A stretch of 64,000 nucleotides of DNA. Origin: Nectonema munidae (taxonomy: Eukaryota > Nematomorpha > Nectonematoida > Nectonematidae). The number at the start of each line of letters is the position of its first letter. Position 1 is the stretch's first letter. The stretch covers positions 62,001 through 126,000 of the forward strand of contig JAUIRK010000207.1 in the NCBI GenBank assembly GCA_030549495.1. Direction: 5' to 3'. The notes under the pieces are model-generated. The model made no database searches, was not told where the DNA came from, and saw only the letters and a list, made by a program, of their open reading frames with translations. A program made the position numbers and the translations under genes. Positions 12,547 to 24,430 of the stretch are shown here, piece by piece.

Positions 12547-12610
12547 TCGGCAAATGGCCTAGTGGTAAAAGCGTGGGACATCGATTCAGATGGTTTTCGA
12601 TTATTATTTA
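12547..12610 (+). repeat. tRNA-derived SINE head, family C, copy 1
   Basis: The bases GGCCTAGTGGTAAAAGCGTG form an A-box-like segment and GATGGTTTTCGATTAT a B-box-like one, spaced as in a tRNA. The same arrangement occurs at 61870-61955 on the other strand. No cloverleaf-competent acceptor stem is evident, so this is a SINE or tRNA relic and not a working tRNA gene. It runs into an AT-rich palindromic tract (12603-12710). Confidence 0.5.
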
Positions 12611-15505
12611 ATACACTAATTAATTATTATTAATTAATATAATAATTAATTATTATTAATTATTTTAATACACTAATTATAATTATTAATTATTTAGTAC
12701 ACTAATAAGATCAAGGCTTTTTACTTATTAAATAAAATAATAAATTTTGTATTATTGGATTGGTATTAATTTAGTTATTCTTTTTAAAATGGCGCGCTAA
12801 AAATTGAAATTTTACTCATTTTAGTGTGACCCATTTCTTATTAGTTTTTGAATATATATATATGCCCTTTGCCTGTTTTTTTAAATTTTTTTGTTTACTT
12901 ATGCGCGTCTTTTATTCACACCGAGTTAAAACTGCATTTAAGCGTTCCTTTGGAGTATTCACGATTTTTACAATCGGATTGAGGAATTTTGACGTTAATG
13001 AATAAACTAGGCATAGTTAAACCGCACTTAGCTTATTATCAAAAACTTTTTCAAAGCTGTAGCGGATTAACTTGAGACAAAATATTTTAAAAATTCTTTC
13101 GATATCGGTAATGAAGTAAGCCGTCTTGTTTACTGAAGGGGAAAACATGCTTAAACCTTATTCCAACAAATTTCTAAAATTCATTTAACTTTTCAATTCT
13201 AACTGATTTATACAATTTTGACAATTATCAATGTGAAGTTAATGAATGTCTTTATCTATAGCGTTATTCAGAAAACGTGCTGGACAACTAAGTGAAACGA
13301 AATTAATATTTAATCAATGTAGTTTTTCAGTTTAAAGTAAAGGTTTTCTCCATTTATTTTTACTACCATGGAAGGACAACGTTGCAGTTATCAGGGGTTA
13401 ACGAAATACACATATTTTTTATTTACATTTTCCAAAATTGCCTATTATATACTTAAAAATTGTTATGAAATTTCTTATTTGGAAGATTTTTCACTTTTAT
13501 TAACTTTGAAACAATTTCTATTTCTCAGACATGATATTGAATTACTGATGGTGCATTTTTTAATGATGATTGCTGGTATCAATAGCTAATCTAAAAAATT
13601 CAAGATTTTTTTTTCTTTATCAGAATTTGAAAAACTTATTTCAACAATGAAAGAATACAATCCATTATTTAGAAACTGAACCCATGTTTAAAACAATTGT
13701 CAATCGTTCAGCAGCTTCTTTTAATTTCATATCTTCGTTATTTCATCTAAGTAATCTGTAAGTTAAGGCTGAAGATGATAACACAATGAAGCATTTTTAT
13801 GTTAATTTGCGTTGATATTTTTTTCTAAATCTCCATTTCGTTTATTCCTGATTGAAACGTAAGTCTAGTTTAAACAAATTAAGCATTCGGCTTCATATTC
13901 ATTCCGCCCTTTTTCAAATTACTGGATATTTTTTGAATATTTTTTTTGATTGAATTATTCAAATATTGAATATAAAAACCTTATTATTAGATAAAAGTTA
14001 GTAGCCATTTTTATAATATATATATCTTGATTAGATTTATTTAAAATATCGGTGTAAGAAATGCTTACCTTTGTTACATATAAACACGTCCATCTTATTA
14101 TTTTAAGTCAAAGCTAGTGGCAGAAAATTTCACTTTGTACGGGAAATTTTGTTCATTGAGATCATGCTCCGAAAGTCATTGCTTTGTTACAACGAAATTT
14201 GTTGGTAAAACTTTGTATTTTTCCTATGTTGATGATTACAAGCATTTGGAAAATGATTCGCTAATCTGTGGTTCAAACTTTAAAAATAGATCGCACTGCG
14301 TTACTTTGCTTCGCAGGCTTAAAACGTAAAACTTATAATTAAAAAAAATGATTTCTGCTTTTTAAAAAAGATTATTATGAATCACAATTTTACTTTTTCA
14401 TTAATAAAACTACGATTACAGATTTATATAATTTTAGAGTAGAGAAGTGGAGATTTATTTCTCATTTTTTGTGGGAATGGAACAAGGTTTTGTTTTATAA
14501 ATGCATAAAGGTAATTTTCTAAATTAAGTATATCTTTTCCTCAACAAAATGGATAATTGATTTAGCTGCTAATTTATAAATGAGTTATGTTGTGAATTAG
14601 ATAGTACAATACTTTTTACCCCTTTAGCAAATATAGTTGAATCGTTTTAGTTTTTAAACTCTCATCAGCCAAACTTGTTCAATTGTTCTGAGGCGTTCTC
14701 CATTTCGTGGAATTGGAAAAAGCTAATCAAAGAGGATAGTAAATTTTCTCATATGAATTTGATACTGGTGCTTGAAAAAACACGATTCCTATTAATAATC
14801 CTCCCATCACTAATTTTCACTGAACATATTATTAGTGCATTATTTTTAGTTTTTAAATAATAACAAAATTATAGTCTATTTTTTTTAACAAACAACTGCT
14901 TCAATTAGCATGCATGATTATTCTTGGTTCTATTCTATTATAAGAAATGATTCAATTGTAATTCAACTAAAACTTTCCATTAATACTAACTATAGCTACA
15001 CAGCTTTTATTACTGTTAGGTGTTTACGAAACCCAATGAGATCAAAATTACATTTATGCCATTTTTGATTTGGCTAGGAAGGGGAAGAGATTTGGTCGAA
15101 TGCAAAATACCTTAACTTCTTTTTCGTTCGTTGCATTTGAAAAAGAATCGAAATATGTCTTTATATAAACTACCTTTATATACCTACCAGCTCGTCTATT
15201 ATTAATTGCATGGATATCGTAATTCTTATAATGGTAACAATTAACTATCATTGATATCAATGATGCACCAATCCTATTTTTAGATTCCGATTACCTTATA
15301 AAATGCCGATGAAGATTGTGAACTGATACCTGAATAAATTAGGAATAATGAGTATGTGTGATTTAAACTGGCATGCATAAAATGGAAAACTACTAAATAT
15401 TTCAGAAGAATATAGTGCATGATTCTTTGAACTTTCTTATTTTCGTGTTCATTCCAATCTGAGTGATGATTATGTATGAATCTAAACTATCAGGTACGTA
15501 ACATT
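12611..15505. other. AT-rich intergenic sequence without recognisable feature
   Basis: The first 100 bases are TAATTAATTATT-type repeats. Small open frames at 13368-13589 and 14117-14329 have AT-driven composition and no recognised domain. Nothing else is seen. Confidence 0.4.
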
Positions 15506-15592
15506 TCTTATGTCCCCTCCTACTCAAGGCTTTTTTCTGGAACACACGTGTGACTACTTATTGTTGCGACCCGGGGGTTGAAAACCTATGTC
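15506..15592 (+). mobile_element. hAT-like terminal remnant
   Basis: The segment ending TTGCGACCCGGGGGTTGAAAACC has the gcGACCCggGGTTGAAAA pattern found at the 3' end of many hAT elements. Only the end is recognisable and no duplication was found. Confidence 0.3.
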
Positions 15593-16503
15593 TTAGACTA
15601 AGAGGCATTTGTGCTCTTTTTACAGCAAAAAGAAGCAATTAACACGCTTCTATTAAAGTAATACCATGTTTGAATTTTAAAGAAATATTTGAACAAAATG
15701 AAAGTGTCTTTTACTCAGCTGTTCGGCTCAAGAAATCCGCGAATAAACAAAAATAAAGCACCGATTAAACAAAAACAAGCATATTAAGCCGGTGTAATCG
15801 GTACAGCACTAATCGACATCATATATGATATATAGAAGAATGTGACCAGTTATTCAGTGAAAAAACTTTCTCACTTTTTTGCCGTAACATCTTCTCTCCT
15901 TTTTTCTTTTTCATTTCAAAAGAAGATTAAAATTCAAACATTGAACATTTTTTTATATTAAAACTTTTGGAACCGTTTTGGAGCATAAACTCCTTTATTA
16001 AGCAAAAATATAACTGGAATGAAATAGAGGTAAGTCAACCGAGTGAAAATGATACTATTTGAAACATGTTTTCGTTTAATCAAGGTTGCTTGAAGAGAAA
16101 GGAAACTGGTTATTATTGACAGGTGATGGCTAAGGGAGTTTTGATTGCATATTGAAAATATATGAGTTCCAATCCGAATGCTCTCATGCCAAAAGTTTGT
16201 TCAATGAAGTCGTTAAAAATTAATGAAGAAGGGATGTTCAACTGCTCTTAAAACACTTTCATTTCTTCTTTGAAGAAGGAAAAAAATGAAATTTGTTGCT
16301 ATTTTTAAATTCAGTATCACCTTATTGAATTTTTTAAAAACTTTTTCTTAATAGGTGATAAAATCAGAAGATTTATATATACTAAATTATTTTGAAGCAG
16401 AAAATAGAAATATATTTCATTTTTAGAATCTGCCTTTTATTTTAAAAGCCTAAAAACTCTCACTCGATTTGTAAACAGGAATAAATCTACAACAAGAATC
16501 AAG
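15593..16503. other. Upstream region of ANAPC2
   Basis: This AT-rich stretch should contain the ANAPC2 promoter and 5' UTR. I saw no repeat end and no clear core promoter motif. Confidence 0.4.
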
Positions 16504-16527
16504 ATGATTTCTTCTCCTCTGCCATGA
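16504..16527 (+). promoter_or_regulatory. Seven-codon upstream ORF overlapping the ANAPC2 start
   Basis: An ATG at 16504 opens a frame of seven codons that ends in TGA at 16525-16527. The stop overlaps the main ATG in the arrangement ATGA, one base out of frame. If this segment is part of the mature transcript, scanning ribosomes would meet the upstream ATG first and could reach ANAPC2 by leaky scanning or termination-reinitiation. It depends on the unknown transcription start and on there being no 5' intron. Confidence 0.4.
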
Positions 16528-18761
16528 TCAACGAACTTTTAAGTGTTTGCACTTCGAAAGATGGAAACGAGCCATGTCTCTTCGATTGCGCCCTGTTGAA
16601 GTTCAACGATGATGTTCGCTTCATCTTTTTCAAAAATTTTCTCGCTTCCTTAGAATCCGCTCTTCAGCAAGAAAGTTCAGACACTGAAAGACGCTGTAGC
16701 GACTCACGTTGCGTTAGTGCCATTTTTTGCAGTGCTTTAATTAACCTGTACTCCTCTATTTCGCAAAGCTATCCACAACTCTTTGTCAATGTTTCCAGTC
16801 TAACAAATAAAAATTTGTACCTTGATATTTTGAAGCCATACTTCAATGACGATCGCGTCTACAAGAGATTTAACTTTGCAAAAATGATAACCGACTTATT
16901 CTACTCGAGTTTATCCAGACTTGTGAGGACAGAGGATGGTGGAAATGAGGCTGACTTTGACTTGTCTCAAAAGCAAGAAGTGATACGCTGTCTCTACGCC
17001 TTAGACATTTGGTCTAATTTTGCTTCTTGCTTCATTTTGGCTGTCTTGCAGATAATGCGTGAGTATATTGCGGCTACGACAGCGGACAACTACGAAAACA
17101 AGTTGAGCGCGATATTTTCCTGGTACAACTTTCTTTGGCTCAAAATAAGTCTTTTGCACGCGCACGTAGATGCGTTCATGCTGGAAATTCTGAAGGAGGA
17201 GAACAAGCTGTACTTGAAGAACAAACTGTACAAGATGTACTTCAACGCGAGGAGCAAGCAGGCGCTTGGTATTGTCATCAATTACCCCGACTCTAAAGGC
17301 GCGCTCTCGGATCTGAAGTCTCTCTTCGCGTATTCGCGAGAAGCTAATGACTGCGCTTCTCTTTACCATCAAACATACTCGCACCACTACGAGGGAATAG
17401 AGTGTGCTGATTGGCCACAACAGTTCTGCCAGACTTTGATAGATGAATTGAATCAAAAGATCTTCAAATGCTCTGTGAATACCTCTGAAATCTTGACCCT
17501 ATACATCTCCGTGATAAACGCTCTTTACTTCTTGGACTACTCGATGATTAGCTCTATTTGCGAACTCATTCGTAAGCATTTGAAGTCTAGATCAGACACT
17601 GTGAAGTGTGTAGTTGCCAATATCACAGACGAAGGCTTGGGCAAGAAATTCATAAACGAATTCATTAGCGAAAACAGACCCGCTCGTCTAGAATGTAAAC
17701 AGCCGCTATCGAGATTAGCATTTTGTAATCAGCTTCAAGGCACCTATGACTGTGACATAACTACTCTTCTGTACGGCGGTTTGGTCAAATTTGTTGATGA
17801 GTATCAAAAACACTTAGCTAAGCGCCTTTTGTCGCGCCCTGACTCTGACCTCAATCAACTGTACAAAGTTCTTTCGTTCTTGAAAGCGAAATTTGGTGAG
17901 CACGATTTGATAAAGTGTGATATCATGCTCAAGGACGCCAAAGACACCCAAGTAATCAATCAGAAAGCGAGAGAAATGGCTGCATCCGATAATTTAGTCA
18001 GTGTTTTCATTTTTTCGGCCGAATTTTGGCCCAAGTTAGAGGCTTCTTTGGACAATGAAATCTCTTCTTCGAATGATATCTGCTACCCCAAACACATTGA
18101 ACGCAGAATTGAAAAGTTCATTGAGTCCTACAAGAAGTTGAAGAAGAAAAGAACTCTGCTTCTAAAGAAGGCGCTGGGCTGTGTTGAATTGAGCGTGGAG
18201 CTGCCCTCTCCAAGTGGACTGATCAAGGTGGACTTTGTGGTTTCGCCTGCTCAAGCCTGTGTTCTTCTGCAGTTCACCAAGGACACGCAACGGACATTAG
18301 CGGAGGTGAGTGGTAATGTTGGGCTGTCGCCTTCAAGAGTGCAAGCGTGTCTTTTATTTTGGGTGTGTCAAAATATTTTGATCGATTTGGGTAAAGATGT
18401 CTATTCCACATTTTCTGGTGCTGCTAGAGTACCTACAACTTTATTTCGGAATTCGGTTGTGTTCGATGAAAGTGAGGAATCAGAAACAGCAGAATCTTCT
18501 TTCAAGGATCTGTGCAAGGAGAGAGAACTGTTGGTGATATGGACATACATTAAAAATATTCTGATGAATGTGGGATGTCTTTCACTTCAAACACTTTTCA
18601 AGACGTTGCAAAAGTTCACAAAGAACATAAATGCCATTAAAGATCTTACATCCAATCAATTAGCCGAGTATCTTGACTCCAAGGTGGTTGAGGGTCTCCT
18701 ACAGTATAACTCTGGATCATACGCTCTTTCCGCTCAATCAAAAAGCTCGACTGAAGAGTGA
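16524..18761 (+). CDS. ANAPC2: Anaphase-promoting complex subunit 2 (APC2), single exon
   Basis: The 745-residue product is the cullin-like scaffold that pairs with the RING subunit APC11 in the anaphase-promoting complex, the ubiquitin ligase that drives mitotic exit. Residues 250-360 contain FPDS-like NYPDSKGALSDLK and then VNTSEILTLYISVINAL, which match human APC2 strongly. Residues 410-560 form the cullin homology domain: YGGLVKFVDEYQKHLAKRLL, FGEHDLIKCDIMLKD, FSAEFWPKL and KALGCVELSVEL. Residues 575-620 give the winged-helix block VSPAQACVLLQF. The last 75 residues (ELLVIWTYIKNILMN, then EYLDSKVVEG) are the APC2 C-terminal winged helix that contacts APC11 and the substrate-linked E2. The protein is somewhat shorter than human APC2 (822) because the N-terminal repeats and two acidic linkers are reduced. 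The cysteine cluster of human APC2 (CAGC...CWC) is not present. No intron breaks the homology. Confidence 0.97.
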   Translation: MINELLSVCTSKDGNEPCLFDCALLKFNDDVRFIFFKNFLASLESALQQESSDTERRCSDSRCVSAIFCSALINLYSSISQSYPQLFVNVSSLTNKNLYLDILKPYFNDDRVYKRFNFAKMITDLFYSSLSRLVRTEDGGNEADFDLSQKQEVIRCLYALDIWSNFASCFILAVLQIMREYIAATTADNYENKLSAIFSWYNFLWLKISLLHAHVDAFMLEILKEENKLYLKNKLYKMYFNARSKQALGIVINYPDSKGALSDLKSLFAYSREANDCASLYHQTYSHHYEGIECADWPQQFCQTLIDELNQKIFKCSVNTSEILTLYISVINALYFLDYSMISSICELIRKHLKSRSDTVKCVVANITDEGLGKKFINEFISENRPARLECKQPLSRLAFCNQLQGTYDCDITTLLYGGLVKFVDEYQKHLAKRLLSRPDSDLNQLYKVLSFLKAKFGEHDLIKCDIMLKDAKDTQVINQKAREMAASDNLVSVFIFSAEFWPKLEASLDNEISSSNDICYPKHIERRIEKFIESYKKLKKKRTLLLKKALGCVELSVELPSPSGLIKVDFVVSPAQACVLLQFTKDTQRTLAEVSGNVGLSPSRVQACLLFWVCQNILIDLGKDVYSTFSGAARVPTTLFRNSVVFDESEESETAESSFKDLCKERELLVIWTYIKNILMNVGCLSLQTLFKTLQKFTKNINAIKDLTSNQLAEYLDSKVVEGLLQYNSGSYALSAQSKSSTEE

Positions 18762-19101
18762 TTCATTTCATTTTTTATCAACCTCTCGTTTCACGCTCGT
18801 TCAGACATTGAAAAACACTTTTTGATTAACACCTCCCAGTTTTACTTTTAAATCTAATTGAACAGCAAAAATTATTCATTATATCTCGTCTTTTAAAGTC
18901 TATCTTTTATGAAGAATACACTTTTTATCATCGTATAATTTATAAAGTGACGCTGATATATCAAATAGGAATACCCTCGCAAGGCCCACTTTTTTACTGG
19001 CGCCTTTTGCAGCTGCTAGCCAATTTAAGAATGTTGGATATATATAATTTTTTTTTGATCAAAAACACTTGAATAAAGTTAGGGATCATGTTTGACATTC
19101 A
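18762..19101 (+). other. ANAPC2 3' region with possible poly(A) signal
   Basis: AATAAA at 19072-19077 lies about 310 bases after the stop codon and could end the ANAPC2 transcript. Nothing else was recognised. Confidence 0.35.
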
Positions 19102-20867
19102 CAGTTCATCCTTACGGATGGATATCATGGTTCTGCCCATAATGGCCATTCCAGGATCTACATGAATTTTTTTTCCATTGAAAGAATAATAATTCGTCTG
19201 TTATCAGTCATTAGAAAAGTTACTTTTTTTTTGAAAAAAATAAATTTAAATTAACGCCATCTATAAAAATTTATTTCCTAATGTTTGTTAAAAAATTTTC
19301 CGACCAAAAATCAATGCAATAACAATTATTTCTATAAATTGAAATTATTATAGAATCTTGTTTTTGAATCATGAGACTTTTTGATATATTCCAATCATTC
19401 AGCGCATAGAAAACTACACTCTAAAAATACTGAATAAACATCGAGAGAGATTTATCGATAAGGCAGACCTTTTTATAGAAAATCGATATAGTCTACTGAA
19501 ATCGAAGGGATTTCTAACACAAAATGCAGTGTGAGTATTGGTTAGATGCTGGATTCGATAACTCAAGGTCTTGGGTTCGATCCCGCATCAAGCTGACTTT
19601 CCTCATAGTTCGATACAAGCAGAGCAAGAAATTGTGCCTTCTCGATGAAAACAGCCCACGCTACTTTTACCTTTAAATATTCAGTTAGTAAGAACACTGA
19701 TTTTTCCCAGCTTCTATATAATTTATTTTGTAATCTTACTTATAAGATTTTTAAACAGCCTTAAAAATTTCAAGCTTTTAATTTTTTGAAATTTTTAATT
19801 CTATAACTCCAAGTTTTCAAATATTTGAAAAAGGCTAAATGGTTTTTGAGCGAAGCAAAATATGGCTATTTTTTGATAAAGTAAGTACAGAGTTAGCCAA
19901 GTGTAATTACTATCTAGATGTTTTCTCTAGAAAAGACTTCGTTGACACCCTGATTAAATTCTAATTTGAAAAAAAGAAAATTCTTCAGCGTTCATCGCAA
20001 AATGATGAACTTCCTTCAACAAGCTGATAAATTAACAATACAAGATTTGAAAAATAAAAAAATAAAATATTGTAACAATAGTAAAGAACATATTTGTATC
20101 AAAATTGCAAAGTTGATCAGAGAAGCGCTAATTAAGCGTTTTCCTGAATATGGCTGTTACATTATGAAAATAGGATTTCTAATTACATAGATCCAAAATT
20201 TAAAGGCGTCCACTTGAAACATTTGGTGTTTTTTTCTAGAACTAAAAAAGGACTTCAAAATCTTGATTAAACAGAACTCAACAATATTTCTTAAAACTGA
20301 TTGTGGCAAAGTCGTAAATAAGAAGGAGATTTATCACCCACAAGCAGATTGAAAGGGAATATAGTTGTGTTGAGTTGAATAATAAATGAAATGAAATTAT
20401 ATGAATAACTACAAGATGCGAAAAAAGATAAGATATTTTTCTTCGGTGGAAAGAATAGGAAATGCCTCATCTAAGCTCTTTAGCGAGAAAGTATTTAAAT
20501 ATACCGGCAAACAACTCTCATTCAGAAAGATTGTTCAGTTACAGTTCAAATATTGTAAACAGTAAACGAAGTAGCTTGAATCCAGAAAAGGTTGAAGAGT
20601 TAATTTTTGTTGTGCAAAATAATGGATCATTTAAAAATGAGCCTAAATAAAAAAGTTTATTCATCTTTTTGTTTCATGAAATACTTTTATATTTGATCAT
20701 TGAGCAAACTCCCTGCTGGGCTCTGATACATTGGCATCTTCTCTCTAAATTTTTAAAAAGTATAAAACTTGTGTTTGCTTAGAATAGCCATTATGATATC
20801 CGTTAATAAATTAATTCTCACATCCGTGGATGTCATTTGATATCCACATCCGTGGATCTCTAGTCTG
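19102..20867 (+). mobile_element. Decayed hAT transposon
   Basis: The C-terminal transposase piece at 20462-20650 (MPHLSSLARKYLNIPANNSH, then SERLFSYSSNIVNSKRSSL, then NPEKVEELIFVVQNN) is a textbook hAT dimerisation domain. An upstream piece at 19966-20190 (FLQQADKLTIQDLK, then AKLIREALIKRFPEYG) belongs to the same protein, with stops between them. Candidate ends face each other: CAGTTCATCCTTACGGATG at 19102 and, read from the right end at 20867, CAGACTAGAGATCCACGGAT. Both lead into GATATCA. The right end also repeats ATCCACGGATGTGG. The 8-bp flanks no longer match. A SINE sits inside at 19531. Confidence 0.75.
19531..19677 (+). repeat. tRNA-derived SINE family A, copy 1 (inside a hAT relic)
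   Basis: TTAGATGCTGGATTCGATAA, CTCAAGGTCTTGG and GGTTCGATCCC (19574-19584, B box) form a tRNA-like head. The body runs CCTCATAGTTCGATACAAGC and the tail runs TGCCTTCTCGATGAAAAC to TTTTACCTTTAAA. Copies with the same head and tail order lie at 28340, 34060 and 37388. Confidence 0.8.
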
Positions 20868-21431
20868 AACTTTCTTGACTGACTTTTTTCTGACTTAGTA
20901 ACACAGAATTTATTTTTGTACCTGAAATCTTAAAAGTTTTCTAAAAAAAGATAAATATATCTAATTGAATTTTAATATAATAATAAAATTTCATTTTTAG
21001 TTCAATTCTTTCAAGCAAAGGATTTAAAATATCGCAAGCATGTTTACATTAGCAAAACAAAAAGCATGATGAGTATCAGCAATAATAATAAATTCTTGAT
21101 AGACAAACCGCAAAAAGGGCAAGAGTATAAGATAATGTCTAATGAAATCGAAATCAAGTGTTTATACTCTACAGTCTACATAATACAGTGATAATATCAT
21201 ATAAATTATAGGAAGCAAAGAAAGTTTGTGATGAAAGGAATGAAGACTTCCTAGTCACGACCAGCGAGTGCCCTAACCCTAACTTATATGATCATTCAAA
21301 CAAAAACGATAATTTATTTGGATACAAAGAATTATATGCTACATGAATGTATTATCATCTATCATAATTCAAAAAGATTTATAGTTGGAATATGCGAATG
21401 ATTATATTTAAAAAGTACTACAGAGTTTTTC
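20868..21431. other. Intergenic sequence without recognisable feature
   Basis: AT-rich with no domain or repeat boundary that I could support. Confidence 0.35.
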
Positions 21432-21808
21432 GATCTATTACGTCGTTATTGCAATCAATTACGTCGTTGTTGTATTCAATAATGTCATAGGCCAGTATTC
21501 ATCGTTGCCTAAACTTGTGCTTTGAAGGATTTAATGTGATGTTTTTACCGCCTATTTTTGAATCCAATTGAAAATTGTTTCAGAAAATGGAAACATTTCA
21601 GAAGTGTTTTCATAGAAATCCCTAGTTCAGATTGCAATGGATATTACAGAAATATGCTCTTGTACATCAACAAATCTTCAAACTATGAGCATATTGATTG
21701 CTAGTAAATAAAATGTTATTTTATGTTTTTTAAATTTTTTTTAATTTTAAAACTGACGTACTTGATTGCAACAACGACGTAATTGAATGCAATAACGACT
21801 AAATTGAT
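21432..21808 (+). mobile_element. Internally deleted IS630/Tc1-type element with repeat-built inverted ends
   Basis: The two ends (21432-21486 and 21752-21808) are inverted copies of each other. Each arm is itself made of two tandem units of about 22 bases of the type TTACGTCGTTATTGCAATCA. Between the arms, one frame reads FLNPIENCFRKWKHFRSVF, then DCNGYYRNMLLYI, and stops at 21702. FLPP followed by NPIEN is the end of the DDE catalytic domain of IS630/Tc1 transposases and includes the last acidic residue. A small frame change separates MFLPP from FLNPIEN. The rest of the transposase is missing, so the element is a deletion derivative that kept both ends. Confidence 0.75.
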
Positions 21809-24430
21809 TCTTTATACGCAACATTGATTCTTATATTTGTAAGAAAATAGAAATTTATAATTTTAATTAAAATCTTTCATAGTAAAAGTTTTTATAAGGG
21901 AAAATGTAGTTGTTTCACATATGATGCGCTGGTCACATATGGTATATTTTGAAACGATTCGCATGTGAATCGCTGATTATTACGGGCTGTTAAAAGATTT
22001 GATCCTTTTATACCCTACAGAGCTGTTTGGATAAAAATGGAATAGTACCAAAGATAGAAATATTAAAAAAAACATTTGCACTGGTTTTGATGGGAAAATT
22101 GACAGAGCAAATAAAAGAATTTTCGCTAAAACATTTTTATAAGAACTTTATGCTTTGATTAGTTTCCCAGACCAAAAGTATATTAATTATTATTATTTAC
22201 GATCTAAGCCTTCTTTACCTGAATACATTTCCAAAGAAATTTTGACATTAACGAATGAAAATGATTCTAAAGATTCTATCAGTGCTATAGTGTTTGATAG
22301 AAGAAGATTCAAAAGTGCTGTTATCAGAAAAAATTATTGCAATATTTAGTATGTCCTTGCATACAAATGAAAGTTTTTAAGTATATCAAGCAGGATATAG
22401 TTCCACTTCTGCTCCAAAGACGTCTAAAGGCTCACTCCTGTTCCTAGAGACATATTTCCATCTCTTCGTTTCAACAAATAAAAGGCAAAGTCGATTGAAT
22501 AAATATCCATTTTTTAAACTCCTTATCAAATGAATAAAAATATTTTAGCAATATGTGTTTGTTAGTTTAGAATAGTTAAACAACTTCATAACTCACAAAC
22601 TTTTTAGACAACCCCGTGCTTTACCTCACTCAAGATGCATCACAAAGGTGTAAACTGCGATTTTATGTAAGGTGTCAAATTCAGAAAATTCAAATTCTTT
22701 TTTTTGAAACTTCTATACTCCTTCTTCGTTTAATTAAAAAACTAGAAAGGTCAAGTTGAAGCAAAAATTGTGACTACACACAGACTCAAAATGTGAAAAA
22801 GTCTGACAATGAGCTAATAACACTTGTTTTTAAAACAATTCTCACTTATATCACGCAGAAAACATTTGCAGGCATATATGAGAATAATGAAATATTTAAA
22901 ATGAAAAGAAAAAGATGATTTAGCAAGAAATGTTCATAAATAAATAATAGTTATACAAAAATGATCGATTGAAAAAAGTTAAATTCACAATAACTTTGTT
23001 ACTTCACATTTTAAACTTACAAAATATTGATATTGAAAATAATTTTAATTTTTCGTGCCATTTTCAAGTAGAGAAATGTTAAAGATCTTTCTCTACATGT
23101 AAAAGGATTTTTGGTCATGAATCATTCAAGGCATGGTTAATAAAACAGAAGAAAATGAAGACAAGGGAACAGTGTTTTATGATTAATAAATTTTTTGCAT
23201 TACAATCTTAAGAGCCATTTTTCGTCCCACTCTATGTAGTGAATGTATACGTAAGTTTTGTTGCATGAAGTGGCCTTCTAACTATTATTCTATAAAGCAT
23301 GCAATTTACATTCAGATTTATATGTAAATCAATACAAGGTAATAGAGAGTTATACATAGATAGGGCATATTTTTATCTCTCATTTCGCGTTTGAGGTTTA
23401 TAAATAAATTAAGGATAGCTAACTTTCTGCTTTTAAAGTTAATACGAAATCTATCAAGATGTTTTTGTTTATCAAAGATGAAATAAATTTAAATTTCGTG
23501 AGAGAATTAGGCACATGTATAGGTTGATTAGTTTGCCTCAACGTGATAATCTATTTAACTGAAGTAAAGCTTCAAATAGATCTTGCTCTTTCAGAAAACT
23601 GTCTTTAACCCCACTGCTCAAACTAATCTGCTAAATACGGAATGTTAGAAGCTTTTCTGAATTTGGTTTTGTGTATTGTCCCATCCTTGGAACAATATCA
23701 GCGTGGGAGAATGAAATGATTGAAAAATGACATATGGGAGAGTAAATTCCTTCTTCAAAAATTATTTTTATGCATAAATGTAAAAATGAAATGGGTGTAA
23801 CAATTTTATTCTTTACTAAATCAAAAATCCACATAATAATGTGATCATGCAAAACTTGAACAAATCACATCCAAACTATGTAGGATTAGAGTGACAATTA
23901 CATCAAAGCAAAGAATGATACATGGGATGTGAATATACACAAATATGTTTAGTCTTGATGGAGCTATCTATCTAAAAGATAAAAATAGAAACTCGCAGAG
24001 AAGGACAGAAGTATAATTTGAATGCATCAAGTAAAAATTATATTATGTTGTAAATAAATATTTTGTTTTGTGTGTGCACTTTCTACTGATGAATGCAAAT
24101 TTACAGTGATAAGGTAGAAAAAGGTGAATTTGAAGGCAAATTAATAGATAAGTTAACATCACTGGTTTTGAAAACAGAAACACACGCACGCACACACACA
24201 CAACTATTACTACTCTGGAATAAGGAAAAGACTTAGTGGCAGTTGTAGTCTTTGTCAGCAGTGAAGAAAGAAGAGTGTACAATAACATTAAGAAAATTTG
24301 GACACCCTTCCCTTATCACGCAAAAGCTGAAGGGAATCAAAATATCTATAACAAATTAACCAACCAGCTTCAGGTATTTTTCTTTAATGCATTCTCGACA
24401 TTTTTCGCAGTGCAAGGAATGAAAGAACTT
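21809..24430. other. Intergenic sequence between ANAPC2 and RNF19, no recognisable feature
   Basis: A short open frame at 22155-22349 has no recognised similarity. A short CA-rich run lies at 24180-24203. The RNF19 3' UTR must lie in the right part: on the minus strand the RNF19 stop codon overlaps an AATAAA-like hexamer (near 24428-24433). No other gene or repeat boundary was seen. Confidence 0.4.

Noticed and set aside
12547-12610. A tRNA gene
   Set aside because: Box-like elements are present but no paired acceptor stem and no good anticodon arm, and a similar relic lies at 61870-61955, so a SINE or relic is more likely. The same applies to the other SINE heads.
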